Shown here: in pieces, positions 21,955 through 34,397 of the stretch
Numbering within the stretch: position 1 is the first letter of the stretch
How the letters are laid out: every line of letters begins with the position of its first letter
Source of the DNA: Fallopia convolvulus
Lineage: Eukaryota; Streptophyta; Magnoliopsida; Caryophyllales; Polygonaceae
Length of the DNA: 64,000 nucleotides
Reading direction: 5' to 3'
Assembly (NCBI GenBank): GCA_964016875.1
Contig: OZ024721.1
Span: forward strand, 14,552,109-14,616,108
Notes under the pieces: generated by a model
The model's input: only the letters and a program-made list of their open reading frames with translations
Told to the model about the DNA's origin: nothing
The model's database searches: none
Position numbers and translations under genes: made by a program

Positions 21955-23523
21955 TGATAGCTTGCATTTAGGTATAGCTTAGGATGCACATTTATGTTTA
22001 TTTTGCTTGGCTTTAGCTTAGTTTAGTCTAGTTCTTAGGTTTTTAGATTTTCTAGGAAATTCGGGTTTTGCGCTTGTTTTGTTCGATTTTGTAGATCTTT
22101 AGGTAAACAAGCATGGACGGAATGGATCTTAGATGATTATGGTGGAATTTTATGATTAAGATGAAGCTTAGAGTGATACAAGTGAATATTGGAAGAGCTA
22201 AGGCCCAAGAGGTTGGGGGAAAAGAACGCTTAAATACAGGCCATGCATTGGAGTCTTGTTTTGACACCTCTATCTTGCAATGTTTGGTTTGGGAGCTATA
22301 GTGATCTGATGGAGTTGAATTTATTATCATTGGAAAGCTAATTCAAATAGCTACAATTCATATTTTTACTCTGAGTCCAAATTCCAACTCGAAGGGGGTC
22401 AAAGCAACCTCCTAAGTGTCACTTGAATATTGAACCGAGAGTGCCGCGGGCTAAAACACTAAGTGTCGCGACCGTGCCACCCATGGAAGAGACCGTGCCA
22501 TCGGTGTTTACGCGGAGATGTTGGGTCGCATGTTTGGACTTCAAGTTGGGCTTGGTTTTATGTATTTTCGAGTATTCCTTGTATGGGCTATTGAAGATTT
22601 GTTTCCTTGGATATCTTTAGTAGTTGTTGGAGATACTTAAAATTCTTTTTAGTTTCTCTATCTTTTTCATAACATAGAAGACAATTTGGAAAGCTTTTTT
22701 CAAGGAGCAACCTTTGAACCTAAATTGTAAGCTTTTTTAAATTTAATTATGCATTGATAAACCCTTTGTGTTTGACTAGTTATTGAAATCATAGATTGCA
22801 TATTATTGTGAGGTTTGATTAATTCTCAACAAACTTGTATAGAGTTTATTCCATGTGCTTAATTGTATCTAAACTAGGGTTTTGTTAGATTAGCTACATA
22901 ATTGAATTTCTAGTAATAAATGAATCTTATTAATTACCGGTCGGAGTTAATTTGATCAAGAGTAGAACTTTAATCAACTTAGGACCGGTTGGACTATTTG
23001 GTTAAAGAAGGGAATAAATTCACAAGCAACTTAGATGCCTGGTTGCTCTAAGTGCTTGTTTCTATTGATAACTTGAATCGTTATGATGTTGTCTAATTGA
23101 ATCTAGAAGGTCTTCTAAGTTGTTAGATGATTAGGGTTGTTAGACTGGTAGTTCTATCAACTAAATCTGAAGTTCATGTCATAATCCTTAGTAGGGTCAT
23201 AATCCACGATAGATTATTCAAGTGAATTGAGAATCAAGAGAATCAATGATCAATAAGCATATCTATGATGGATTTAACTAGTTGAACATATTTTTCTCAT
23301 ATATTTACAATTAACCTTGCATTCATATTTTCTTTTACTTTGCATAGTAGAGTTAGAATAATTAATCATAACCCCCCCCCCCCCATCATTCTATTACTTG
23401 GTACTCAAGTTAAGCACATTTACACTAGTCTCTGTGGGATCGACCCTCACTTACCGCTCTACTGAGTTTGGTGAAGTTAAGGTTTCTTTGATAGGTGTTC
23501 ACGACCACGAAAATACCTCATCA
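21955..23523. mobile_element. Solo LTR, Athila-like, inside the LINE
   Basis: It starts TGATAGCTT and ends CCTCATCA, flanked by perfect GTAGG duplications (21950-21954 and 23524-23528). The LINE reading continues across it. TGATA...ATCA ends match the LTR ends of elements 1 and 2. It contains CTGTGGGATCGACCCT near 23432, a form common in such LTRs, a C run at 23371-23384, and a GC-rich paired motif near 22441-22490. There is no internal region, so it arose by LTR-LTR recombination. Confidence 0.88.
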
Positions 23524-24629
23524 GTAGGAGAAACAAAACTAATATTAAAGAGATACGAACTGCTAATGGTAACCAGATCACATGGTTAGAAAACATCCAA
23601 ATGGAAATCAAAAGGGACTTCCAAAACCGTTTCTAGGCACTTGAAATTAACCGTAAAAAACTCCGAAATATGACTCAAACAATCCAACAAGAACTAACTG
23701 AAGTTGACAATGTCGAACTCACCAAACCAGTAACGGACACAAAAATCAAGAAAGTCATGTTCGATATCGGGGATGATAGATCCCCGAGGTCTGATGGCAT
23801 GTCGGCCCGCTTTTACAAAAAGTACTGGTACATTGTCGGACCGGATGTCACAAAATTCATGAAACGTTTTTTTCACACGGGGAAAATTCTAAAGCAAATC
23901 AACCACACTTTAATCACCCTACTCCCTAAATGTGAAAACCCTAACTCAACTAATCATTATAGGCCAATAAGCCTATGCAACATTATCTATAAAGTTATCT
24001 AAAAAATCCTTACAAACCACCTAAAATATTTCATGTCGAAACTTATCCACCCCATGCAAGGTGCATTCGTCCACAACCGGAGTATCCATGATAACACTCT
24101 CATTGCACATGAGATTTTCCACTCCTTCTGAAATAAAAAAGGGAAGGAAGGGCGGATTGCAATAAAATTGGATATATAAAAGGCCTACGATCGAGTCAGC
24201 TGGAAATTCCTGGCATTCATCCTTAACAAATTCGGGTTTAATGCCAAATTCTCGAGTAGAATTTGAGAATGCATTGAAACAATATCTTTCTCAGTCCTTG
24301 TTAATAATGGACCAACAGACCAATTCTACCTCCAAAGAAGACTTAGACATGGGGACCCCCTCTCTCTATACCTTTTTATTCTGGCTGTTGAGGTCCTTGC
24401 GAGACAACTCCACCTTCAAAGTACTAACCCGAATAGTGGTATCGGTATTCAAATCTCTTGAAATGGAACGAAAATCTCATTTTTCGCTTTTGCTGATGAT
24501 ATTATTATCTTCGCAAAAGCAAAAAGTCAGGCTTGCTACTATTTTAAAAACATAATTGACAATTACTACAAGATTTCCGGCCGAAAAGTCAACTTTCACA
24601 AATCCGTATTCCAGGTGACTAAAAACACA
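23524..24629 (+). pseudogene. LINE ORF2 reverse transcriptase domain (degenerate)
   Basis: Reverse transcriptase blocks are readable in order: RSPRSDGMSARFYKKYW near 23779, LITLLPKCENPNSTNHYRPI near 23914-23972, a block-A-type LDI-KAYDRVSWKFL near 24165-24215 in which a stop replaces a residue, and the catalytic FADDIIIF near 24488-24512. At least four stops and two frameshifts break it. The domain would copy LINE RNA at the target site. It ends at the CACTA junction (24629). Confidence 0.85.
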
Positions 24630-25147
24630 CACTACTACACAAGTGGTATTTTATCCCTGACGTTTTTTGAAATACATCCCTGATATAGGCTAAAACAAGC
24701 CATGGATAAATGATGAGGGTATAATAGATTAAATATCCCTGATATGGAAAAACACGCCAAGGATATTAGAGCTGCTTCTTTCAATAAAAAAAACCAACCT
24801 AATATCCCTAACATATCAATACATACGCCAGGGATATTAGAGTTGTTTCATTTTATAAAAAAAAAACTTCTCTAATATCCCAGGCATAAAAATTCAAGCC
24901 CGAGATATTAGAGTTTTTTTAGAAGAAAAAAATATTCATTAAAATCAATATTACCTTTCATCAACTGAACAAATGCACACCTCAGTTGTAACTTTCCATT
25001 ATAAATAAGAACAAATGCACAGATGCACACCTCAGTTGTAACCTTCCATTATAAATCAATGAAACTTTAGCAATCAAAATCACAAAACCGGTGGCCAAGT
25101 GACAACATCTACCTCAGATAATATAACAAAGTTACAGCTGCACTTTC

Positions 25148-25492
25148 CTAGACTTGGAATCCTATATTTGTGTATACAGTGATCCTACAATGCAAAGAAG
25201 CATCTGGTATTTTAGGTGAATCATGACCTGATATAACTTCTTTAGCACTTGCTTCTAGTTCTTTGGCTTGTTGAATTTCAACTTCAGACAGACTCGATCT
25301 TGGATTATTATGGAAACCATCAGAACTCAACCACCAAACAAAGTGACCAAAATATTGTGCAAGAACAGTAGATGAAGCTATAATGCAACATGTAAAATCA
25401 GAGAGCATTAATATCATAAATTGCCCATTTCCTATCCTTTGGATTTCGCTTCCATCTCTAATGCCACCTTTTGCTTCCATCTCTAATGCCAT
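25148..25492 (-). pseudogene. Unrecognised open frame inside CACTA 1, possible captured exon
   Basis: A 114-codon frame with a hydrophobic middle (FMILMLSDFTCCIIAS) and a Glu/Ala-rich tail (EIQQAKELEASAKEV). I do not recognise a family. It lies in the same minus-strand order as the bHLH fragment at 26035-26195 and could be part of a captured gene or chance. The frame at 25540-25788 (CRVCPGTYECKACLPSRL) is likewise unassigned. Confidence 0.3.
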
Positions 25493-26034
25493 CTCCTGTC
25501 AAAAGTTGCAATTGCAATGTCAACATATATGGTTGCTTATCATAAAGAATAATAATATGTTAAAAAAACATCAACATGAGAGCGGATATATTTCAACCGG
25601 CTAGGCAAACATGCCTTACATTCATAGGTTCCAGGACAAACTCGGCATTGTGTTTTAACTTCTTGTGCATCGTGAGACCTTGAACCATAAGCATACATGA
25701 AATACTCAAATAGTGAATTTCCATATAAATAAGTAGCACACATGAAACTATTTGAGCAAATTATGTATTCATAACATATGACCAACAATACATAAACTTA
25801 TAAACTTCAATTACATCTCTAATCATCATGGTCAATGGAAAAATCAATACATATTGCGGACGACACTATAATAAATGGAAAAAAGAGCATCACTTGCAAT
25901 CGTTTTGAAAAATGCATCCACAGTATATCCTACAGGTCATAAAGCTCTTTTTTCTTATTTTCACAATTTTCTACCAGGATTTTCCCATCTACAATAATAT
26001 CAACATAACACAAATGAGCTTACTTAATACTTAC

Positions 26035-26195
26035 CCTTGGCCATGATTGAAGACGAACGACATACAAACCAAGTAATACCATTCAGTATCCGAAAGATCT
26101 TCAGGAGACAATGCAGCTGAACGCCTTTTAGCTTGTGGGTTGGTTTCTCCAGCCAAGAGAGACTCATAAAGTTCCCTTAATTGCTCACTTCTTTA
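26035..26195 (-). pseudogene. Captured exon of a GL3/EGL3/TT8-type bHLH (MYC N-terminal domain) gene
   Basis: On the minus strand the exon reads QLRELYESLLAGE, then AALSPEDLSDTEWYYLVCMS, then FVFNHGQG. This is the signature of the N-terminal MYB-interacting domain of plant subgroup IIIf bHLH regulators of anthocyanin and trichome fate. A consensus splice donor (GTAAGT) follows at 26034. No bHLH domain or other exons are seen nearby, so this is a fragment caught in CACTA 1 with some intron sequence. It cannot encode the regulator; a transcript could at most give a short MYB-binding peptide or small RNAs, which is speculation. Confidence 0.8.
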
Positions 26196-26398
26196 CATCC
26201 ACTAAAATTTTGCAACAGAAGATAGTAAGAAGCAGTACCAGCACTCAAACTAGTACTAAAATGCTTCTAATTTCAGTTTGAAGATAACTAATCTGGACCA
26301 CTAAGATTTTTGGGCTAGTAATGAAAATGACACCAGAGAGTAATAATGCCTTGAATTGGAGATTATCAATTATTGCATTTTTTCTCCCCTCAAGTATG

Positions 26399-27009
26399 AA
26401 AAGATATATCCCTTAAAACTATCTAAAGACATGGGATAAAAGATCATTAAATGCGCCGACTTGGGTCTCTCTACCGACACGGGACCCTTGGTACCGACCC
26501 CATCAGGGTCGGTAGGACTCTTTGTTGAATTCTTCAAACTTCTTTTCCTGAACACCTCGTTACCGACCCTGTGCACCTCGGTATCGACCCTGTGTACCTC
26601 GGTGTCGACCCTCACATGGTCGTTATCGACCCCCTTTAGCATTGAAAACTGGTTTGTAACTGAGAGTAAAACTTCGGTAGAGGGTTCGTTTCACCTTGTT
26701 TTGCCTTGATTCTTTTTCCTTAAGCTTAGTAACGAGTTTCTCTACTTCCTACTTAGCTCGAACTTGAATCTTCACTTCTTTATGGACTTCATTCCTTGAG
26801 CTTTTCCTCGGCTTTGCTCCTTTCCTCAAAAGTTGCTCCAAACAGCTTCTAAAAACCTACAAAACACCACCAAAGCTTATGTAGACTCCATATCTTAAGC
26901 AAATACGAAAAACTACACAAACCTCTCAAAACAAAACACAAAACTCAAAGAAAAAGACTCAAACGCACAAAAACACACTGTAAAAACACGACTAAAAAGG
27001 TGGATATCA
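26399..27009 (-). repeat. Truncated 3' LTR of element 2
   Basis: It matches 46415-47004 closely and ends in GGTGGATATCA (TGATATCCACC as the LTR start on the minus strand). Similarity stops abruptly at about 26399, where CACTA 1 sequence begins. It holds several GGTACCGACC-type palindromes (26491-26640). The next bases (27010-27040) resemble the 3' internal region of element 1. Confidence 0.85.
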
Positions 27010-27162
27010 AAATACTCTATACTTAGACTTGCTTGTCCTCAAGCAATCAACAAGACATCAAGCAAAACCATCATCACATTCTTCAAGTCAATGCCCTTAT
27101 CAAAAACAACATCAAAGCTCAAGTAGAAATAGATAGACAAGTGAATCTAACGTCAGCACACA

Positions 27163-28798
27163 TGTAATACTCGTGTATTCTTTTCGGATAGAGTTTTGTT
27201 ACCTAGCTAGTTAATTTTCTAAATTAATTAAAGACTAATTTTATTAAATAATTTCTAGGGGTCGACCCTATCTTTTTGGTAACACTACTTTGGGAAATAA
27301 TTACGAAATCACTAGATTTATCTCGTGCAACATGTATATGTATACGCATACATACACATATACATACATATAATATTATATATATAATACATAATTCATT
27401 AAAGATAACCAATATTTTAATATAAGAATTGTATCCAACTTGTCTGGTGATATACATAAGTGTCGACCACTTGAATACATATATAAATAATTATATTACC
27501 CACCTCGTTAAGTAATGATAAGCCCACCTAATGTGTACGTGTTATATATATTTTTGTTTGTGATAATATTCAAACAATCTCATCGCCTTGAAAACCAAAC
27601 CACCTTTTAGAATTTGCCTCTTCCAAATTCATCTTGTTGTTCACTCCCTCTCTCGACCATTCCTCTGTTCGTTCGACCTCCTCACCACTGAGTCTATTGC
27701 AATCTCTTGTTTGCTCTCTACTCCGTCGTCGCCTTTGATCGTTGTTGTTGGTGAGGTATTTTTATCACTAGACTTGTCCTAGAATTAATTGGATTTTAGA
27801 TCTGAGATCATATTAACTTAGGCTTGGTATTAGGGTTTGATTTTGGAAGTTGTTTTGGGGAAGTTGGTATAGTTAGAAATCAAGATTAATTATATATCTA
27901 ATATTGGGTCAACTAGTGGATAGTCAAGTTAAGTTCTTTCCTTGTAACTTTAATTTGATTCGTCTAAATTATCATTCTTATGAGTAAAATTCTTATTCCT
28001 AGGTATCTAGCTTGATAAAGTCCGTTTTGATATCCTTGGAAATTCGTTGTTTGAGGTAAGTCGCTTAAACTTACTTAGTTATCATTTTTGATGTGTGTTG
28101 GATGTGTAGATCTGATGTGTAGAGCTGTATTTTGGGATTCATTCCTATATATTATATATGTCTATTTGAAAATAATTTGTTATTTTGGAAAATTATAATA
28201 GATGAATAATATTTTGTATTTTATTCGGATTTCTAAACATTGGCACCTAACCGATACGGCTATGATTAATGATAGTCGGGAAGGCGGAGACACCCCTAAC
28301 TTAGTTGTATGTCAAGGAGGGCCCCTTCAAAATAATAATAAAATATTTTGGCGAGTGCTCCAGTAGAAGCTTGACCAGGGGTAAGAAGATGAATGATGAG
28401 GGTGTGAGTGGTTCGGAAAAACGGTGGAGGCCGCCGTCCACTACCCCGTGTAAGGCTGGAGGATGCCAAATCGACGTGGCGTGTCTTAGGATGCAGTCGG
28501 ATAACGTTTTGTAGGACTGAAGGTCCTAGGAGTCTATGTTGTCTTCTTAAGTTAGATGTTTGTAAATATTGGTTGATGTTTAGGAATCAGAAATGAGGGT
28601 TGTGTTGGGGTTGTCTAATGCACACATGCATGACTTTGTTACTTTTCAGGAAACATAGTTGGATGTTTTTCTTGTATTTCTCGTCGTGCCTTTGTTGCAA
28701 GGTCCCACATTGTGAGATTGTTGTTAAATTAGCCTGAGTGGACCCAAGTGAGGTCCACAACCAAGTGACATTCTGGTATTTAAAAGCGGGGTGTTACA
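27163..28798 (+). repeat. 5' LTR of element 3
   Basis: It runs from TGTAATACTC to GGTGTTACA and is nearly identical to 31280-33270, apart from about 355 bp missing at 28466. In the intact copy that segment lies between two GCCA repeats, so the loss looks like a short-homology deletion. Confidence 0.9.
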
Positions 28799-28800
28799 AT

Positions 28801-28812
28801 TGGTATCAGAGC
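28801..28812 (+). other. Primer-binding site of element 3 (tRNA-iMet)
   Basis: TGGTATCAGAGC follows the 5' LTR by two bases and is the classic complement of the 3' end of initiator tRNA-Met. Confidence 0.9.
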
Positions 28813-29059
28813 CAGGTTGACAACAAGGGCACAAGGAACCTAACAATAAAAGTATGAGAGGTCCAACTTAAACGAGAACTCAGATCGAGTTTTCCTTTTT
28901 CAATTTTTTTTAAAAGTTGGGCATATTGCATAGTCGGGTAGAAAGACACGTCGAGAAGAGCCACCATCGAATGTGAAGAAATCCTATAAGCATTTTATTA
29001 TGTGTTCTTTTTACTGGCGCTTAGGCTTAATATAGTAGCATTGATAGATTAGTTATAGT

Positions 29060-30358
29060 ACCACCAAAGAAAAATACTAATGCTATTAGAGGAAGAAGGA
29101 GACCCGGAGGCCAAGGACGTGGTCGTAAAAAGGGGTAGAGAAGGCACGAATATAGCTCTAGTTAACCCTTATACCAAAGAAGTTGTGGAAAGCGAAGAAT
29201 CGACATTGGGTGTTCGACAGGGACAGTCTAAAGCTTTTGTCGATAATAACCCTAGGAGACATGAATCACCGATTATAGGAGAAGATGCTGGCTCTATTGT
29301 TGGATTTAGAGCACAGGGACAGTCTATTGTTAGCTCTATTGTTGGATTTAGGCCAGCTGATATATATAACACCTATTGATGTTGTTGCTAACATGCCTCT
29401 CAAACCTGAGATTTAGATGGAAAAGAAGGAGGATGCTTCGCCAAATAAGCAAGGTGGTAATACCAGTAGACATTTCAGAACTTGAATGCTCTAGAAGGAT
29501 TGTGGACTTAGGAGGAGTTCTATAGGAGTCCAAGCCAAATAAGTTGCTTGGAAAGTTTGAAAACACAAGAGTACTAAACTTTGCTAGAGCTTCATCACCT
29601 GATGTGGAAGAATGGTTGAGAAAGGTCGCGTCTACATTACATTCAATCCAAGTGCCAGAAGAGAGGAGGATGTCCTTAGTGCAAAGTTTATTACAATAAG
29701 GTGCATTTGACTGGTGGGATCTAAATGATGATCATCAAAAGGCCGTGACCTTTAGAGAATTTGGAGAGAAGATTCGGGAATACTACTGTCTCGAGCCTGT
29801 GAGGAGTGCAAGAGAAGTTGCCTTCTTAGATGGCGGTCTGGAGAACATTCTGGTGACTGAAACGATTCAAAGATTTCAAAGAGAGTTAGCGGATGTACCT
29901 AAAGTCACATCTACTGAAAAACTTCGAATCTATGCCTTTCTAAAGCTGTTACAACTGTAGTTGCATGCCTATGTGTCTAAACAACGACTTAATATCTTAG
30001 TTGATGTTCAAAACTCAACATTGGCATATGTTCTGGCCAGTCCAAGAACAGGATAGCTTGACGCTAATCTAGGAGAAAGTAAGAGACATAAGATGGTGTC
30101 ATCGGGCTGTAATAAAGATGGACGACCCAGTCCAGTTTCAACAAAGGGAACCAATTACTTAATCCCAAAGACGTCCTGGTCAATCACAATAGGGATGTCC
30201 TTTTAGGAAACCAAGGAAGTGCTACAACAAGTACTGAATATGTTAAGAGTAGATGCCCAGAACCATTGGTTACTTGTTCCTCTTGTGGAAAAGAGGAACA
30301 TCATTCAAAATTCTGCTTTAATAAGGGAAAAGTGTCCTCCCATAGATCATCTCTATGT
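29060..30358 (+). pseudogene. gag: Gag remnants of element 3
   Basis: The pieces lie in several frames. A basic and acidic N-terminal part is at 29080-29379. A gag core fragment (TFREFGEKIREYYC and ETIQRFQRELADV) is at 29745-29960. A zinc knuckle with CCHC spacing (CSSCGKEEHHSKFC) is near 30274-30315. Many stops and frameshifts occur. The layout fits Ty3-type chromoviral gag. The sequence ends abruptly near 30360, where a foreign LTR piece begins. Confidence 0.7.
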
Positions 30359-30360
30359 AT

Positions 30361-31278
30361 TGGTAACTTTGTGGCTTGTCGCTGACTCGGCTAAAATCGT
30401 TGTTGCCAAGATCAAAGATAAATAACCCTAAACTAACAACTAGTATAGTGTGCAAGTAAGGGGTCGAACCCAAGAGAATCGGGATTCTGATCAATCAACA
30501 AAGAGTAAAGACAGGGGTTTTGGAGTTCATGCAAGCAAACAAATAAGCAAATATTGTTGAGATTAAATCAAGTGAAGGAAAGCAGAGTTCATTCAATCAA
30601 TTCCACCTTTTTAATCATTCGATCATTGATTCATCCACTTTTCTATTTATTCCCTAGTTAATTCCAATCCTTATAAAAGATATCCGCTTGTGCACGGTCC
30701 AAGCGAAACGATGATATGAACAAGAACGCTTAATTCAAATCATATAAAATATTAAGGATAGAAGGATATTAATTCATGCAATCAAGCTACGAGTCTCATG
30801 CATAAATTAACAATCAAACACTCTTTCTCAATTCTAGTCCACGGTCCTAGAAAAGAGTTGTTTCAAGGATAAATAAGATTGCACAAACAACAATCAAACT
30901 AATCCAAACAATAGAATATCAATCAAATTCAACAAGTTGCGCACCAAGAGAAATCAATTGATAATCATGAAATTAAGCACAAGAGTTTTGATATTAACCA
31001 AGAGATAGAAAAGTTACCAGAATCTCACGAAATACATAAAAAGGCTTCCTTGATTAAACAAACTCCAAAGGTAAATTAGTTCTCCATAATACTGAAATAA
31101 AAACCTAAAAGTAAAATTATGCTAAAATTCGTCTCTAAATTGTGTAACCCTAAACTGAAAACGAAACTAAGCTTAAATAGTAGAAAAATATCTGAGACCC
31201 TAAGATAGAAAAATATTAAAAAGATAGAATAAAAGAAACGAAGGCGGCGCTGAAAAGCCAAAATCCGCGAGCGCGGAA
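30361..31278 (-). repeat. Piece of an element-1-type LTR inside element 3
   Basis: The part 31055-31276 aligns by eye with 5012-5215 of element 1 (TTAGTTCTCCATA, GATAGAATAAAA, then CCGCGAGCGCGG). The rest (30361-31054) is presumably the part of that LTR missing from element 1; it includes GTGCAAGTAAGGGGTCGAAC, typical of sequence near the end of such LTRs. It abuts the 3' LTR of element 3 directly. Confidence 0.6.
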
Positions 31279-31279
31279 A

Positions 31280-33270
31280 TAATACTCGTGTATTCTTTTC
31301 GGATAGAGTTTTGTTACCTAGCTAGTTAATTTTCTAAATTAATTAAAGACTAATTTTATTAAATAATTTCTAGGGTTCGACCCTATCTTTTTGGTAACAC
31401 TACTTTGGGAAATAATTACGAAATCACTAGATTTATCTCGTGCAACATGTATATGTATACGCATACATACACGTATACATACATATAATATTATATATAT
31501 AATACATAATTCATTAAAGATAACCAATATTTTAATATAAGAATTGTATCCAACTTGTCTGGTGATATACATAAGTGTCGACCACTTGATTACATATATA
31601 AATAATTATATTACCCACCTCATTAAGTAATGATAAGCCGACCTAATGTGTACGTGTTATATATATTTTTGTTTGTGATAATGTTCAAACAATCTCATCG
31701 CCTTGAAAACCAAACCACCTTTTAGAATTTTCCTCTTCCAAATTCATCTTGTTGTTTTCTCCCTCTCTCGACCATTCCTCTGTTCGTTCGACCTCCTCAC
31801 CACTGAGTCTACTGCAATCTCTTGTTTGCTCTCTACTCCGTCGTCGCCTTTGATCGTTGTTGTTGGTGAGGTATTTTTATCACTAGACTTGTCCTAGAAT
31901 TAATTGGATTTTAGATCTGAGATAATATTAACTTAGGCTTGGTATTAGGGTTTGATTTTGGAAGTTGTTTTGGGGAAGTTGGTATAGTTAGAAATCAAGA
32001 TTAATTATATATCTAATATTGGGTCAACTAGTGGATAGTCAAGTTAAGTTCTTTCCTTGTAACTTTAATTTGATTCGTCTAAATTATCATTCTTATGAGT
32101 AAAATTCTTATTCCTAGGTATCTAGCTTGATAAAGTCCGTTTTGATATCCTTGGAAATTCGTTGTTTGAGGTAAGTCGCTTAAACTTACTTAGTTATCAT
32201 TTTTGATGTGTGTTGGATGTGTAGATATGATGTGTAGAGCTGTATTTTGGGATTCATTCCTATATATTATATATGTCTATTTGAAAATAATTCGTTATTT
32301 TGGAAAATTATAATAGATGAATAATATTTTGTAGTTTATTCGGATTTCTAAACATTGGCACCTAACCGATACAGCTATGATTAGGGATAGTCGGGAAGGC
32401 GGAGACACCCCTAACTTAGTTGTATGTCAAGGAGGGCCCCTTCAAAATAATAATAAAATGTTTTGGCGAGTGCTCTAGTGGAGGCTTGACCAAGGGTAAG
32501 AAGATGAATGATGAGGGTGTGAGTGGTTCGGAAAAACGGTGGAGGCCGCCGTCCACTTCCCCGTGTAAGGCTGGAGGATGCCATGCTTGTTAAATAAATG
32601 AAGTTAATGGATACCAATGAATGAGTTATGATTGCATTATTTTTGACACGAGAGATGATTGAGGAGATACTAAAGTGAGACGTTATACTATTATTATTAA
32701 GTGTATGATTTTAAATATTGTAGTGTACTTTTCTGTTATTGTGAATGTACTATGAAAACTATTATATTATTATTCTTATCATGTAATTGAATAAATTGAG
32801 CTTGCTTCTGCATGTTGCATTTACTATTCAGTGCATATTAGAATTGTTAGCTAACCCTTCGGGGTTTTGTTATTTTTTTAGGTAATCCATCTAGATTGAT
32901 TAATGCTCCAAAGAGTCTTCTCTAGGTTGATGGTGAGCCAAATCAATGTGGTATGTCTTAGGATGCAGTCAGATAACGTTTTGTAGGACTGAAGGTCCTA
33001 GGAGTCTATGTTGTCTTCTTAAGTTAGATGTTTGTAAATATTGGTTGATGTTTAGGAATCAGAAATGAGGGTTGTGTTGGGGTTGTCTAATGCACACATG
33101 TATGACTTTATTACTTTTCAGGAAACATAGTTGGATGTTTTTCTTGTATTCCTCGCCGTGCCTTTGTTGCAAGGTCCCACATTGTGAGATTGTTGTTAAA
33201 TTAGCCTGAGTGGACCCAAGTGAGGTCCACAACCAAGTGACATTCTGGTATTTAAAATTGGGGTGTTACA
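31280..33270 (+). repeat. 3' LTR of element 3
   Basis: It matches 27163-28798 nearly base for base but keeps the extra segment of about 355 bp at 32584-32940. Its first three bases (TG and one more) are missing at the junction with the foreign LTR piece; its outer end TGTTACA and the ACACA duplication are intact. Confidence 0.9.
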
Positions 33271-33275
33271 ACACA

Positions 33276-34397
33276 TATAAGAGCAACCTCAAGCAAAAGC
33301 AACCATAATCCAACCTCACAAGGGTAATGTATTTCTCTCAACTCTCATGTGTTTAGGCTTAGAATAATAACTCTCAACTCAATCCAATATACAAAAATCA
33401 ACATAGCCATTGTTACTTATATCACCAAACTCTCCACCAGAGATGTCAAAACATATAAAAATCATCAAGAGAACTTAGGCTCATTGAAAAACTTCATAGA
33501 AGCTTCCATTCGGCCGGGTTGTAATGGGGCTTGGTAATAACAATAAGGCGTGGAAATATTTTGATCATGTGGTGCTAAAAATCCGGGAATATAGACTCCT
33601 AAACTCTCAAACACAACTCACCAATTCAACTCAAAACAATATACCAAACTCTCTCAAACATTATGCACACTGTTCTCATTAACCCATTTTCAGCTTTTTC
33701 TTCTTCCCTTTTCATCTTTATTTTTTTTCTCTGTGGGAGGTTCGGTACCGACACTACCAGGGTCGGTAACGAGTTCTGCTCATCATTTTTTTTCTTTCTT
33801 TCTTCCTCTTTATTTTCCACTTCTTTTGTAAGTGCATTCAGAAAACCAAACCCCTTTTACATAATAAACTGTAAGATCTTTTACTTTATCCAACCCAAAA
33901 TTACCCTACACTTGAACCAATACATCTCTCACTCAACAAAAATATCACAACAACCAACACTAAGTCCTAATCCTCGGATAGGGTCAAGCTAATATTGGCT
34001 AGAGAACAATTTTTTGGAGCTAAAAATAAAAGGCTTTAAGGTTCAAATTGGCTTCAAAAAGAAGATAATGATAAGGTAGATAGAAAGAAAGGATAAAAAG
34101 TGGGTTAAAACGAATAAGTTCTCCATCATATGATTTTTCAAGTAAAGAACTAATATCTCATAAAGGCCTCAAGAAATAGATAATCATATCACTGACAAGA
34201 GATAATATGCATAAGGAGAGTAAATCACACAAGAAAAGAAGAGAGATTTTTTATGTTCTCCCTATAGGGCCCAAAATAACTCACAAGGTAGCAATTTTTG
34301 TTGGATTTAAGTCACTTCTACCTAAGATCATATGTGCTCAATTTCATCACATGCTAAATGTCCACATAAAAACAATTGTTCAACATGATTCAAGCAA
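33276..34397 (-). other. Non-coding 3' part of element 2
   Basis: No gene is seen. A palindrome pair GGTTCGGTACCGAC / GGGTCGGTAACGAG at 33740-33774 marks it as part of element 2. The short frames at 33349, 33663 and 34207 have no domain features. Confidence 0.6.

Larger units (their letters stand above)
19100..24629 (+). mobile_element. LINE retrotransposon, 5' part (broken)
   Basis: This is a degenerate non-LTR retrotransposon. An ORF1-like region (about 19335-20394) is frameshifted and only weakly recognisable. ORF2 starts near 20828 with an AP-type endonuclease and continues into a reverse transcriptase. A 1.6-kb solo LTR (21955-23523) sits between the endonuclease and reverse transcriptase. 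The CACTA element at 24630 cuts it again, and its 3' part resumes at 48110. Multiple stops make it inactive. The 5' limit is uncertain. Confidence 0.7.
27163..33270 (+). mobile_element. Element 3: tRNA-Met-primed LTR retroelement (chromovirus-like), inside element 2
   Basis: It is flanked by perfect ACACA duplications (27158-27162 and 33271-33275) and has TGTAATACTC...GGGTGTTACA ends. Two LTRs of about 1.6 and 2.0 kb enclose 2.5 kb. A primer-binding site TGGTATCAGAGC lies at 28801-28812. Only gag remnants are left. The part from about 30361 to 31278 is not its own sequence but a piece of an element-1-type LTR. No protease, reverse transcriptase or integrase remains. Confidence 0.88.

Noticed and set aside
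23371..23384. C homopolymer run
   Set aside because: Lies in the solo LTR; could be slippage or an assembly artefact and marks no feature.
26370..26642. Open frame with a repeated VDTEVHR peptide
   Set aside because: The peptide repeat is a by-product of the GGTATCGACC palindromes in the element 2 LTR; the frame also crosses the LTR truncation point.
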